A DNA stretch of 64,000 bases, taken from contig NZ_BAAAXG010000021.1 in assembly GCF_039535475.1 (NCBI RefSeq), positions 10,481 through 74,480 of the forward strand. The letters are read 5' to 3'. The stretch is from Streptomyces showdoensis (GTDB taxonomy: Bacteria > Actinomycetota > Actinomycetes > Streptomycetales > Streptomycetaceae). Every line of letters begins with the position of its first letter. The first letter of the stretch is position 1. Positions 43,230-51,912 of the stretch are shown in pieces. A program made the translations under genes and the position numbers. Below the pieces are notes generated by a model that had not been told where the DNA came from, ran no database searches, and saw only the letters and a program-made list of their open reading frames with translations.

Positions 43230-45452
43230 ATGCCGACTCAGGATGAGCTGTTCGATGCGGTGGATGCGTTGCTGGCCGGGGAGCCGGAGATGCCACCGCC
43301 GGCGGAGCGGGCGCGGCTGCGTGAGGCGGCCGGGGTCACGCAGGCGCGGCTCGCGCAGGTCCTGGAGACCAGTACGCAGACGGTGAAGAATTGGGAGGCG
43401 GGCCGCAGCGAGCCACGGCCCCCGCGCCGCGCGCCGTATCAGCGTCTGCTGGAGGGATGGGCGCAGAAGTATCCCGCCCCCGCCCCGGAGGCGTCCACCA
43501 CCCCGGTTCAGCAGCCGCCAAGGCTCGAGGAACCATGCGCCCCGGCGCCGGAGACGCCCCCGGCCCCGACACCTGCTGCTGCGGCACCCGGACAGCCCCG
43601 CAGGCTCGAAGCAGCACCCAGCCCGGCGGCTACAGCTCGTCCAACGGCATTGCGGCGCCCGGGCGCGAAGAAGGCCGCCGCTTCGAAGCCCGTGACCGCC
43701 GCGCCCCCCGCCTCCGATCCGAGGTTTGTGCATGGCCCGCTGGCCGTCATCGACGTCGATGACGAGGGTCAGGTTCTCGCGTACTGCGTGGGCGGTCTGG
43801 TCCTGGACGTGCCCGCGAAGACACTGCCCTCGCTGGTGGAGTGGACACTGACCGAAGCACAGGTGGGTGCGCAGCGGCTGAACGGCTCGGGTAAGGACGC
43901 CGACCCGCTGCTCGTCCTCACGAAAACCGCCCTGGAGCGCTTCGGCCTGCCCGCCGAGCTCACCGACCAGGAACGCCTGGCCGGCCGCCTGCCCGACGCC
44001 CACAAGGCGATCGCCCAGCTGACGCGGGAGCAGTGGCAGCTCACGAAACGCGGTCTCGGCCCCTGGGCACGGATCTACCGCCCCGCCCAGGGCGGCCGCC
44101 GTTCCTGCGTCCAGCTGTGCATCCCGTCCTGGAACGCGCTCGACACCCGCAGCTGGGGCCACGCCGCGGACCTCCCCCCTGCCGAACTCGCCTCCGTTCT
44201 CGGTACATACGCCACCCGGGTCATGACCCCCCGAGGATCCACCGCCGTCACCGGCCTGGAGCTGATGACCGCCCTCCACCCACCGACCCGGGCCTCCGCC
44301 CCGGACGAGACGGGCAAGCGGCACAGCGAGCACAACCCCGGCTCCCTGGGCAAGGAGCCGATGGACCCGGCGCCGTGCGAGGCGACCGACGGCCACCCCG
44401 TCCTCTCCCACCTGCCCCGCTTCCACGTCCGGACCCCGGCCGAGAAACTCTTCGAGGAGGCCTACGACTGGGCGCGCCCGCTCACCGACGACGAGTGCAT
44501 GAAGCGTCATCTCGTCGGCATCGACGTGAACATGGCCTTCGCCGCCAGCGCCAACGGCGCGGTCGTCGGCCTCGCCACCCCGCCCGTCCACGTCACCCAC
44601 CCCGTCTTCGACGCGAAGACACCCGGCTCGTGGCTGGTCGACCTCTCCCACGTCGACCTGTCCCGCGTGCAGGTCGGCAAGCAGTGGCACACCCTCGACG
44701 GCGATCTCCTGCCCAGCCCGTTCACTCCGACCGGCAAGCGTCCCGAAGGGCCTGCCTGGTACGCGACCCCGACCGTCGCCTACGCCGCCGAACTCGGCTA
44801 CGACGTCGCCCCCACCGAGGCCTTCATCCGCACGGAATCGGGCCGTTACCTCGACGGTTGGTACAAGCGGCTGCGCGACGCTTATGTGTCGACGATGGCC
44901 GACCTCGGCGTCACCGAGAACCTGACACCACCACAACTGCTCGCGGCGATGGACGGCTACAAGCGGCGCGACCCGCAGGCGGCGATCGTCCTGGACGCGA
45001 TCAAGTCGACGGTGAAGAACGGCATCGGGAAGTTCCAGGAGAAGGCACGCGGAGGAGGCTGGCGGCCGGGACAGCCCTGGCCGGCTCTCACCCGCCCGAC
45101 GTGGCGCCCGGACATCCGCGCCGCCGTGATCTCCCGCGCCCGGATCGGCATGCACCGCAAGATGGTGGCACTGGCCGCCGCCGCCGGCCGCTACCCGGTC
45201 GCTGTGCTGTCCGACTGCGCCGTCTACGCCGCCGACGGACCCTCACCACTCGACGTCCTGCCCTACGACGACGCCGGTAAGACGGTGCCCGGGTCGTTCC
45301 GGCTCGGAGTGTCACCCGGAATGGTCAAGCACGAAGGCACCCAGACGACCCTGTGGGCCGAAGAGCTCCGCGAGCGCGTCCAGGCACCGGAGCTGAACCT
45401 GGCCCGCTACATCAAGACCGGCGACGTCACCACCGCCGACACAGGGGAGTAG
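43230..45452 (+). CDS. tap: Telomere-associated protein Tap
   Basis: ATG at 43230, 740 residues, the usual length of Streptomyces Tap. Tap binds the 3' overhang of linear replicon telomeres and recruits the terminal protein for end patching. An N-terminal XRE-type HTH is evident (RLREAAGVTQARLAQVLETS, TQTVKNWEAGRSEPRPPRRA), then a low-complexity Pro/Ala linker (about 80-165). A large conserved domain follows (FVHGPLAVIDVDDEGQVLAY; LGPWARIYRPAQGGRRSCVQ; HLVGIDVNMAFAASANGAVV; DRGRYL-type YLDGWYKRLRDAYVSTMADL), ending YIKTGDVTTADTGE. Only 10 bases separate it from tpg, the normal tap-tpg operon. Confidence 0.92.
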   Translation: MPTQDELFDAVDALLAGEPEMPPPAERARLREAAGVTQARLAQVLETSTQTVKNWEAGRSEPRPPRRAPYQRLLEGWAQKYPAPAPEASTTPVQQPPRLEEPCAPAPETPPAPTPAAAAPGQPRRLEAAPSPAATARPTALRRPGAKKAAASKPVTAAPPASDPRFVHGPLAVIDVDDEGQVLAYCVGGLVLDVPAKTLPSLVEWTLTEAQVGAQRLNGSGKDADPLLVLTKTALERFGLPAELTDQERLAGRLPDAHKAIAQLTREQWQLTKRGLGPWARIYRPAQGGRRSCVQLCIPSWNALDTRSWGHAADLPPAELASVLGTYATRVMTPRGSTAVTGLELMTALHPPTRASAPDETGKRHSEHNPGSLGKEPMDPAPCEATDGHPVLSHLPRFHVRTPAEKLFEEAYDWARPLTDDECMKRHLVGIDVNMAFAASANGAVVGLATPPVHVTHPVFDAKTPGSWLVDLSHVDLSRVQVGKQWHTLDGDLLPSPFTPTGKRPEGPAWYATPTVAYAAELGYDVAPTEAFIRTESGRYLDGWYKRLRDAYVSTMADLGVTENLTPPQLLAAMDGYKRRDPQAAIVLDAIKSTVKNGIGKFQEKARGGGWRPGQPWPALTRPTWRPDIRAAVISRARIGMHRKMVALAAAAGRYPVAVLSDCAVYAADGPSPLDVLPYDDAGKTVPGSFRLGVSPGMVKHEGTQTTLWAEELRERVQAPELNLARYIKTGDVTTADTGE

Positions 45453-45462
45453 GACACCAAAG

Positions 45463-46023
45463 ATGACCAAGTCCGTTGGCGAGGGACTCAACAACGCACT
45501 AGAACAAGCCGTCACACGCCCAGCACCCAAGAGCCCGGGCGTCCAGATGCGCTACCTGGTCAAGCAGCTGAAAGGAACCAAGGCCGCAGCCCAAGCCCTC
45601 GGGATCTCCCAGCGCACCGTCGAGCGGTACATCAAGAACCAGCTCAAAAAACCGCGCCCGGACCTCGCCGCCCGACTGTCCAGCGAGGTGAAAAAGCGGT
45701 GGCAGCCCCGCGTGAAGGCGCAAGCGAAGAAGACCGCCGGCACGAGCAGCGGCCTCGTCATCGACGTCCAGGGCCGCCTCGGCTACAGCGCGCCCGTCGG
45801 CACCACGGACGAGGCACGCGAACGCCACCTCACCGTAGCGCTGCCGCCGCGCTTCGCCGAGCGCCTGTTCACAGCGCAGGAGCAGGGCGCCTCTGAGAGC
45901 CAGCTCCAGCAGATCGCTGCCGAAGGACTCAAGGAGACCTACTTCCAAAACCATGGGACGCGGGCCGGGAGCCTGGAGGAAGTGCATCTGTTCGACGTCC
46001 AGCACATCGAGTTCGGCCTCTGA
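45463..46023 (+). CDS. tpg: Telomere terminal protein Tpg
   Basis: ATG at 45463, 186 residues, the family's normal size. Tpg is covalently attached to the 5' ends of Streptomyces linear DNA and primes telomere end-patching. The sequence matches throughout: MTKSVGEGLNNALEQAVTRP, the HTH LKGTKAAAQALGISQRTVER then YIKNQLKKPRPDLAARL, KKRWQPRVKAQAKK, LVIDVQGRLGYSAPVGTTDE and a C-terminal VHLFDVQHIEFGL. Follows tap in one operon. Its presence indicates that the replicon is linear or that a telomere-replication module has been inserted here. Confidence 0.93.
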   Translation: MTKSVGEGLNNALEQAVTRPAPKSPGVQMRYLVKQLKGTKAAAQALGISQRTVERYIKNQLKKPRPDLAARLSSEVKKRWQPRVKAQAKKTAGTSSGLVIDVQGRLGYSAPVGTTDEARERHLTVALPPRFAERLFTAQEQGASESQLQQIAAEGLKETYFQNHGTRAGSLEEVHLFDVQHIEFGL

Positions 46024-46174
46024 CCATCCCACCACAGGACGAGGCACCGCCCCGGCAACTGAACCGCAGCGCGAGAGGCGCCGCCAAGACAGGCCCGTGG
46101 TCACAGGATGGTGGCAGTCAGCGGAACCGCACTTCGCACCGAAGAATCCCCCTTGGGGAGAAGAGCTACTCTCC

Positions 46175-46208
46175 TTGCCTAGCATGACCGTGCGTAACTA
46201 TAGTTACG
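46175..46208 (+). promoter_or_regulatory. Promoter with -10 box inside a perfect 16-bp palindrome
   Basis: TTGCCT (46175-46180), 18-bp spacer, TATAGT (46199-46204). The -10 box is the centre of the palindrome CGTAACTATAGTTACG (46193-46208). The GTG start at 46215 is 11 bases after the -10, so the transcript would be leaderless or nearly so. A repressor bound to the palindrome would cover the -10. Confidence 0.65.
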
Positions 46209-46214
46209 CCAATC

Positions 46215-47441
46215 GTGACACAGAAGATGCCGCACTCCGCGGCCGGCCAGATGGTCGGATACCTCTACCAGTGCGAATGGGCCCTGGTGGAACTGGCCCG
46301 CCGATGGTTCAGGGACCCGCAGACCGAGCTCCGCATGGAGATGCTCGACGACATCGACCTCCTCCGCCACGGCACGCCGGTCGAGCTCGTCCAGTCCAAA
46401 CACCACGGACACGCCGGCGAACTGGGGTCCACCAGTGCCGACCTGTGGCGTTCGATCAACTCCTGGTGCGACGCGCTCGAACACCTGCCGGCGGGGCAGC
46501 TTCCCATGCTCAGGCTCGTCACCACACAGACTGTCTCGCCCGGCAATGTTCTGGCCAAACTCAGACACGACGCCCGGGATGTCACCGCTGCACTGGCAGA
46601 ACTCGAGGCCATCGCCGGCGATCCCGACGGCGCCAAAACCACATTGCCCTGGCGATCCCGGTTCATGGCCTGCACCGCTTCGACGCGCGCTGCCCTCGTG
46701 GGCGCCATCGTCCTCGACGATTCCGCGCCGCGAGTGTCAGAGGTGGACTCTACGCTGCGCGAAGTGATCGGAATCTGGAAGAACGACGAGCAGAGCCAGG
46801 CGATCCTCGAGGAACTGAAAGGCTGGTGGTGGAACGTGTCCCTCGACATGCTCGACCACACCAATCCCGGCCGGCGCATGTCCGTCAGCGCCGAGGAACT
46901 GCGCACTCAGATCGACTACGTCTCCGGCAAGTACACCCACACCGCCCTGCCCGTCGTCGACAGCCTCGACGACCTCACCGAGCAGGAGATCGCCCAGTAC
47001 ACCGGCCACGTCTTCGTCGAACAGCTCAAGCTGATCGGCCTCGGCAACCGCAGCATCCGCGCCCACATCGGCGAGTACCACCACGCCTGGGCCCACCGCT
47101 CACGCTGGCTCTACCACCATCACGTCACCCCCGGGGAACTCACCCAGTTCGACAGCGACCTGCGCCAGGAATGGAACCTCATCTTCGCCAAGTACGCCGA
47201 CCGCTTCGATGCCGGCAAAGAAGGCGACGACGCCCAGGCCGTCGGCGAGACCATCCTCGACGCCACCCTCACCGCGGCGCAGGACATCAAACTCCGCCAG
47301 CTCGGCAAACGGTGGATCGCCCGCGGCACCCTGCACGCACTCGCCGACAACGCCCGCAACGAACCCAAGCCGCTGGGCTGGCACCCCCACTTCGAGGACC
47401 TGCTCAAGACACCCCCGCGCACGCAGACGAAGGGGGAGTAG
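46215..47441 (+). CDS. ABC-three-component (ABC-3C) system effector with nuclease-like N-terminus
   Basis: The GTG at 46215 fits the leaderless promoter (ATG at 46227 is an alternative); no ribosome binding site is present. The N-terminus resembles Cap4/DUF4297-type restriction-endonuclease-fold domains: GQMVGYLYQCEWALVELARR, then MEMLDDIDLLRHG and VELVQSKHHG, giving the D45/D46...Q60-x-K62 catalytic pattern. The rest is alpha-helical (QIDYVSGKYTHTALPVVDSL; GHVFVEQLKLIGLGNRSIRA; GEYHHAWAHRSRWLYHHHVT; RQEWNLIFAKYADRFDAGKE), as in ABC-3C C-terminal domains. Together with the middle component and DUF3732 ATPase it forms a complete ABC-3C unit, proposed to sense foreign nucleic acid and cut DNA. 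Confidence 0.82.
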   Translation: MTQKMPHSAAGQMVGYLYQCEWALVELARRWFRDPQTELRMEMLDDIDLLRHGTPVELVQSKHHGHAGELGSTSADLWRSINSWCDALEHLPAGQLPMLRLVTTQTVSPGNVLAKLRHDARDVTAALAELEAIAGDPDGAKTTLPWRSRFMACTASTRAALVGAIVLDDSAPRVSEVDSTLREVIGIWKNDEQSQAILEELKGWWWNVSLDMLDHTNPGRRMSVSAEELRTQIDYVSGKYTHTALPVVDSLDDLTEQEIAQYTGHVFVEQLKLIGLGNRSIRAHIGEYHHAWAHRSRWLYHHHVTPGELTQFDSDLRQEWNLIFAKYADRFDAGKEGDDAQAVGETILDATLTAAQDIKLRQLGKRWIARGTLHALADNARNEPKPLGWHPHFEDLLKTPPRTQTKGE

Positions 47442-47444
47442 CAC

Positions 47445-47933
47445 ATGACCACCACCCAGCTTCCTGAAGCAGCGGCCCTCCTCAACCCTGCTTTCGGCGC
47501 CTACATCCTCAGCCACAGTGCTGCCGCGTACGCCGCAGCCGCCACCGAGCCGGAATCCCATCTGCCCTGGCCGTCCGCGTTCCTGGTCCTGCCGCTGGTC
47601 CTGCCCCCCGACTCCCGGAGCGCCCTGCCGCGAGACACCCGCACCCAGCTCGCCGGATGGCTGGCAGACAACACCATGATCCGCGCAGCATTCCCTCAGC
47701 GCGCACCCGCTCTGCACGCCTACACCCAAGGCTGTATCCGCTTCGGCATCCGCCACGGCACCCTGGCGCTGACCGGAGGCGGCCTGCGGGCCACCCGCAA
47801 ACCCGCGAAGCCCGACTCGTCACAGCCCGCCGGCGAAGCCGCCACCTGCGTACGCGCCGCGGTTCTCGTGGGCCGCTGGTTCGCCGCGACAGACACCGCC
47901 ACCCTCTTCACGCTGCTGGGCGTAAGGCCCTGA
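47445..47933 (+). CDS. ABC-3C system middle component
   Basis: ATG at 47445, three bases after the effector's stop. The 162-residue helical protein (AALLNPAFGAYILSHSAAAY, FLVLPLVLPPDSRSALPRDT, RTQLAGWLADNTMIRAAFPQ, ALHAYTQGCIRFGIRHGTLA) is typical of the small middle proteins that connect effector and SMC-like ATPase in ABC-3C systems. The N-P-A-F/L-x-A motif and conserved L-P-x-x-x-R region fit. No catalytic motif; an adaptor role is expected. Confidence 0.82.
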   Translation: MTTTQLPEAAALLNPAFGAYILSHSAAAYAAAATEPESHLPWPSAFLVLPLVLPPDSRSALPRDTRTQLAGWLADNTMIRAAFPQRAPALHAYTQGCIRFGIRHGTLALTGGGLRATRKPAKPDSSQPAGEAATCVRAAVLVGRWFAATDTATLFTLLGVRP

Positions 47934-47954
47934 CCCGACAAAGGACCCTGCCCC

Positions 47955-49901
47955 ATGCACCTGATCGCCCTCGCCCTCTACCACCGAGACGGCCGCCCCG
48001 ACCCCCGCGTCGTCCGCTTCCGCCCCGGCACCCTCAACATCCTCACCGGAGAGTCCGAGACCGGGAAATCCGCGGTCCTGAGCATCGTCGAGTACTGCCT
48101 CGGCCGGCAGACCTTCACCCTTCCAGACGGAGTCATCACCGACACCACCGCCTGGTACGCGCTCCTCGTACAGATCGGCCCCACCCGTCTCCTCCTGGGC
48201 CGCCCCGCGCCCAAGGGCGCCTCGACGAACAAGGCGATGCTCGTCATCGGCGACCACACACTAGATGTCCCTGCGGCAGACCAGATGCACGTCAACGCTG
48301 ACGCCGCCGCCATCCGCACCGAGCTCAGCGCCCGTATCGGCATCGAGGAATTCCGCTTCCAGCCCCCCGCCGGAGCCGGCCGTCACGCCTTCGACGTCTC
48401 CATCGCCCAGGCCGTCCTGCTGTGCCTGCAGAAGCAGAACGAGATCGCCAACCAGAATCTCCTCTTCCACCGCCAGGGGGAGCAGGGAATCGCCCAGGCG
48501 ATCAAGGACACCCTTCCCTACTTTCTCGGCGCGGCAGGCCCCGAACAGGCAGCCCGCCGTCACGAACTCGCCGAACTGAACAAAGCCCTGCGCAGGGTCA
48601 ACAAGCAGATCGAAGAGGCACGGCGCCGAGTAGAAGGCGGCGAAGCCCCCCGCGTCGCCCTGGCACGCATGGCAGCCGACGCAGGTCTCATCGACACCGT
48701 CCCCGAAGCTCCCACCGCAACCGCCCTCGACACCCTGCTGCGCCAAGCCCTCGACGCCGTTCCCGACGCCTCCTTCGTCTCCGGCCCAGACACCAGGCGT
48801 GAACAGCTCGCCGCCGAACGCCGCGCCCTGCGCAGCCAGCTTCAGGAGATTGACAACTCCCGCACCATCCTCGACAGCTGGAAGGAAGAGAGCACCGCCC
48901 TCACCGGCGAACTCCACGTCCAGCTCAGCCGCCTCAAGCCCATCGGCCTGCTCGGCGACGCCTCCCACGACCGCGACGCCCACACCTGCCCCCTGTGCTC
49001 TCAGCACCTCCCCATCCCAGACCCTCGAGTCTCCGACCTCCAGGAACTCACCCGCCGCCTCGAGACAGAACTGGACGATCTGGCCGCACTGCAGCCGGCC
49101 CGGAACCAGCACCTCGAAGCACTCGAAGCACAGACCCGCGAGATCCAGGCAAGCCTGCGTAACAACGCGGCCACCCTCGAAGCCCTCAACGCCAGCGACC
49201 GGCAACTCCGCCAAGCCCAGGACCAGCGCACCTACCTCGCCCACGTCCAAGGACGCATCCTCCAAGAACTCCAGCGCACCAGCCCCCAGGGCAAGGACGA
49301 CCTCGGCGACCTCCTGCGGCACGGCGACAGGTTGACCGAACAGGCCGAAGCCCTCCAGCTTCTCGTGGACGCCGACGAAGTCGGCGCCGAGACCGAGAAC
49401 CGGCTGAACGAAGTCGCCGACCTCATGACCACCTGGGCGCGAACCCTCGGCCTCGAGCACGCCGACACCGCCGAAGAGGTCCGCATCAGCCCCACCTTGC
49501 TCAACGTCGTCCTGCGCACCCCCGCCGGACGACTGCCCCTCACCCGCATCGGCAGTGCCAAGAACTGGATCGGCTACCACCTCGTCGCCCACCTCGCCCT
49601 GCACACCTACCTGCAGCGCCACAACCGTCCGGTCCCGGGCTTCCTCATGCTTGACCAGCCCACCCAGGCGTTCTTCCCCGAGGAGGTGCACGACGCGGTC
49701 ACCGTCGAGGACGCCGACTGGGAAGCCGTCCGCGCCTACTTCGCCCTCATCTCCCAGGCCGTAGAGCAGAACGGCGGAGCTCTCCAGGTCATCGTCTGCG
49801 ACCACGTCAACCTCCGCGACGACTGGTTCCAGCAGGGAGTCGTCGAAAACTGGAGAGGCGGCGTCGCACTCATTCCCACAGACTGGATCTCCGCCGAGTG
49901 A
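47955..49901 (+). CDS. DUF3732 SMC/Rad50-like ABC ATPase of the ABC-3C system
   Basis: ATG at 47955 with AAAGGA upstream; 648 residues. Walker A is [20 protein letters not shown] (G32-S39). A long coiled coil (about 195-320 and 360-490) is interrupted by a Rad50-like zinc-hook Cxx[15 protein letters not shown] (C345, C348). ABC signature region [20 protein letters not shown] (about 531-550) and Walker [18 protein letters not shown] (D567) follow. DUF3732 proteins are the ATPase subunits of ABC-3C conflict systems and are thought to bind DNA or RNA structures and license the nuclease effector. Ends [14 protein letters not shown]. Last gene of the operon. Confidence 0.9.
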   Translation: MHLIALALYHRDGRPDPRVVRFRPGTLNILTGESETGKSAVLSIVEYCLGRQTFTLPDGVITDTTAWYALLVQIGPTRLLLGRPAPKGASTNKAMLVIGDHTLDVPAADQMHVNADAAAIRTELSARIGIEEFRFQPPAGAGRHAFDVSIAQAVLLCLQKQNEIANQNLLFHRQGEQGIAQAIKDTLPYFLGAAGPEQAARRHELAELNKALRRVNKQIEEARRRVEGGEAPRVALARMAADAGLIDTVPEAPTATALDTLLRQALDAVPDASFVSGPDTRREQLAAERRALRSQLQEIDNSRTILDSWKEESTALTGELHVQLSRLKPIGLLGDASHDRDAHTCPLCSQHLPIPDPRVSDLQELTRRLETELDDLAALQPARNQHLEALEAQTREIQASLRNNAATLEALNASDRQLRQAQDQRTYLAHVQGRILQELQRTSPQGKDDLGDLLRHGDRLTEQAEALQLLVDADEVGAETENRLNEVADLMTTWARTLGLEHADTAEEVRISPTLLNVVLRTPAGRLPLTRIGSAKNWIGYHLVAHLALHTYLQRHNRPVPGFLMLDQPTQAFFPEEVHDAVTVEDADWEAVRAYFALISQAVEQNGGALQVIVCDHVNLRDDWFQQGVVENWRGGVALIPTDWISAE

Positions 49902-50005
49902 CGACCTGAGCCCTCCCTGTCTCGTTATCACGGGGCAGCGCGTTGAGGTCGACGACGGCCGGCTGCTGCACCGAGACCGCCGACGAGCAAGGGGACGAAC
50001 CGAAG

Positions 50006-50443
50006 TGATCGAACGAGTCCGTGCCGTCCTGGTCACGCTGACGACACGATGCTAGCCATCCGCCGCACCCGGCCGGGCATCCCCGTGTACTGGGTCCTGC
50101 CCGGCGGCGGTGTCGAGCCCGGTGACGAGTCCCGTGAGGCCGCCCTGTACCGGGAGATCCACGAGGAGATCGCGGGGAAGGCCGACATCGTCCGCCTCCT
50201 CCACACGATGAGTCCGACGACGAGCGCCAGCTCTTCTACCTCGCCCGCATCGCGACCTGGTCCTTCGAGGACCGCACCGGCCCGGAGTTCTGCGCCAAGG
50301 ACCGCGGCGAATACATGCTGGAGGAGATTCCGCTGACCCTGGAGGGGCTCAACGGCATCGACCTCAAGCCCGAGGAGATCGCCCACGTGCTGAGGGGAGC
50401 TATCGGCACCGCGACCCTCGGAGCCGAGGCGACTTCATTCTGA
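50006..50443 (+). pseudogene. Nudix hydrolase, frameshifted
   Basis: Recoverable across three frames: VIERVRAVLVT at 50006, then MLAIRRTRPGIPVYWVLPGG, GVEPGDESREAALYREIHEE with the Nudix box G-x5-E-x7-R-E-x2-E-E, then after another shift near 50210 DERQLFYLARIATWSFEDRT and LEEIPLTLEGLNGIDLKPEE to a stop at 50443. Two indels break it, so it is inactive as written. Relatives read continuously through both joints. Confidence 0.82.
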
Positions 50444-50636
50444 GTCTTCGAGCACCTCACCACGCCAACCAGTGCCGGACTCGAACGGCGCCGGTCCTGG
50501 CGGCCTTCCCCTACCTCGCAAGCCAGTGCTGCAGGCGTGCCAGCCGCAACCGGACCACAGCGTGCAGACCATCTCTGCCACGCCCCGGACCCCACAAGCC
50601 ATAGAGGAGCCATACGCCTGGCATGGCCTAGTGCTT

Positions 50637-51101
50637 CTACCGGGACCACCACGGTTTGACCGTGTCCAGGTGCGCCCGGACGGCAGCGATGTAGGCAGTC
50701 TCCAGCGGCTGCAGCGCGCTGAGGTCGATCTGCGCCGGCGGGATGTTCATGGCCGTGTCGTTCTCGATGGGAGGCGCCTCCCAAGCCGCACGCATGGCGA
50801 CCCCGGCCGTCTTGTGCAGCTCCTGGACGAGCTCAGCGTAAGCAGCGCCCACCGCTTCGGATTCGATCTTCGTCCACGCAAGATGGTAGGAGAGGTTGCC
50901 CTGGATCTCCCGCAACGACTCCGACAGCCGCACGCGCTCCTCTGGCAAGGCATCAAATCTCCGCCGTCTGATGGCGTAGGGCATCTCCTTGTAGGCACTG
51001 TGGGCCGCGAACGCCTCGGCGAAGGCGGTCCGGAGCCTGCTGATCTCCTCCTCCCGGCTCTTTCGCCGGGCAAGCCAGATGTTGATGACCGCGGTGAGCA
51101 T
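50637..51101 (-). CDS. Hypothetical protein, N-terminally truncated
   Basis: The ATG at 51101 is the first usable start; coding similarity seems to begin abruptly at about 51128. The protein starts within what looks like a membrane helix (LTAVINIWLARRKSREEE), then a helical domain: RLRTAFAEAFAAHSAYKEMP, ESLREIQGNLSYHLAWTKIE, AAYAELVQELHKTAGVAMRA, ending AHLDTVKPWWSR. No family recognised. The truncation point coincides with the broken end of the plus-strand gene at 51131, marking a recombination joint. Confidence 0.6.
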   Translation of the reverse strand: MLTAVINIWLARRKSREEEISRLRTAFAEAFAAHSAYKEMPYAIRRRRFDALPEERVRLSESLREIQGNLSYHLAWTKIESEAVGAAYAELVQELHKTAGVAMRAAWEAPPIENDTAMNIPPAQIDLSALQPLETAYIAAVRAHLDTVKPWWSR

Positions 51102-51130
51102 GGCGGCGAGGAACTCGCCCCTGCCCTCCA

Positions 51131-51691
51131 GCCGACCTCGTCGAAGGCCGCAGGACTGTCGAGCACGTCCGCAACCTGTCGAAGCTGACGCCCGAGCAGC
51201 ATCAGGCGAAGGCAGACGAACGTGCCAAGGCAAGCGAGGAGCGAGCCGTCGCGAAGCGCGGGGTATCACGCCGTGATACTCCCGAACCGGCGCCGACCAC
51301 GGTGCCGGAGACGAAGAACAGGAACGCGACAGAGCCGGGCGACCTATCACGCCGTGATAACCCCCAGCAGCAGGAAGGCGCCCAGCGCACGGCACAGCCG
51401 CACCAGGCGGAGGGCGCGGACGTACCCGAACCGCGGTCCGCACCTGGGCAACCCAGTACGCCCGTACGGCCAACTGAGAACGCCTGGAGCGACGGCCGCG
51501 CAGCTATGGACCATGCCCTGACCGCGCTGAGCGATGCGGAGCGCAGCCGCTTCCTGCACCGCTACGTCGAGCGCGCCGGCAGCACCGAGGCACTCGTTCA
51601 GGATCTCGCACGAGGAATCAATGACGGGGCCCGCCTGCAGCTCGCCACCATCCTGGAGCAGGCCGCCCAAAGGCTGAGGCGCGCTGGCTAG
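51131..51691 (+). pseudogene. C-terminal part of a partition/replication-like gene, 5' truncated
   Basis: The frame reads ADLVEGRRTVEHVRNLSKLT, PEQHQAKADERAKASEERAV, then a linker with two SRRD words and a C-terminal helix bundle (MDHALTALSDAERSRFLHRY, AGSTEALVQDLARGINDGAR). There is no start codon before 51302. The charged linker plus helical tail resembles plasmid partition or DNA-binding proteins, but I cannot name it. Two palindromes are embedded in the linker. Confidence 0.45.
51262..51359. repeat. Two identical 15-bp palindromes
   Basis: TATCACGCCGTGATA occurs at 51262-51276 and again at 51345-51359, 83 bp apart. Each is a perfect 7-bp dyad around one central base. They encode the SRRD words of the truncated gene but look like protein-binding operators or partition sites. 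Confidence 0.7.
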
Positions 51692-51912
51692 GCGCCAGGT
51701 CCCAGCACGGGGCTGCCTCTCTTTGAGAGACAGCCCCGACCTCGCCCCGTTCCCACGGGACTGGGGGAGTGCCCCTCGCGCGGCCCGAAGGGGGTCCCTC
51801 GCTGGTCCAGGCAACCCTCTCCAGCGTGGCGACACACGCCGCAGCACGCGTAGAGCGTGCCCATAGTGGGGAGCAGTAGCTGGTTACCGGAGATGCCGGG
51901 GGAGGACTTGGC

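Noticed and set aside
42369..45155. Very long minus-strand frame (928 codons) across tap and the fourth transposition gene
   Set aside because: It is the antisense of two genes with clear family motifs on the plus strand. Its product is Gly/Arg/Val-rich with no recognisable domain, a typical high-GC shadow.
48261..50036. Minus-strand frame of 591 codons opposite the DUF3732 ATPase
   Set aside because: Mirror of a coding strand with Walker motifs; the translated sequence is rich in Gly/Glu/Val repeats without domain structure.
51262..51359. Chromosomal parS partition sites
   Set aside because: The palindrome does not match the Streptomyces parS consensus GTTTCACGTGAAAC.
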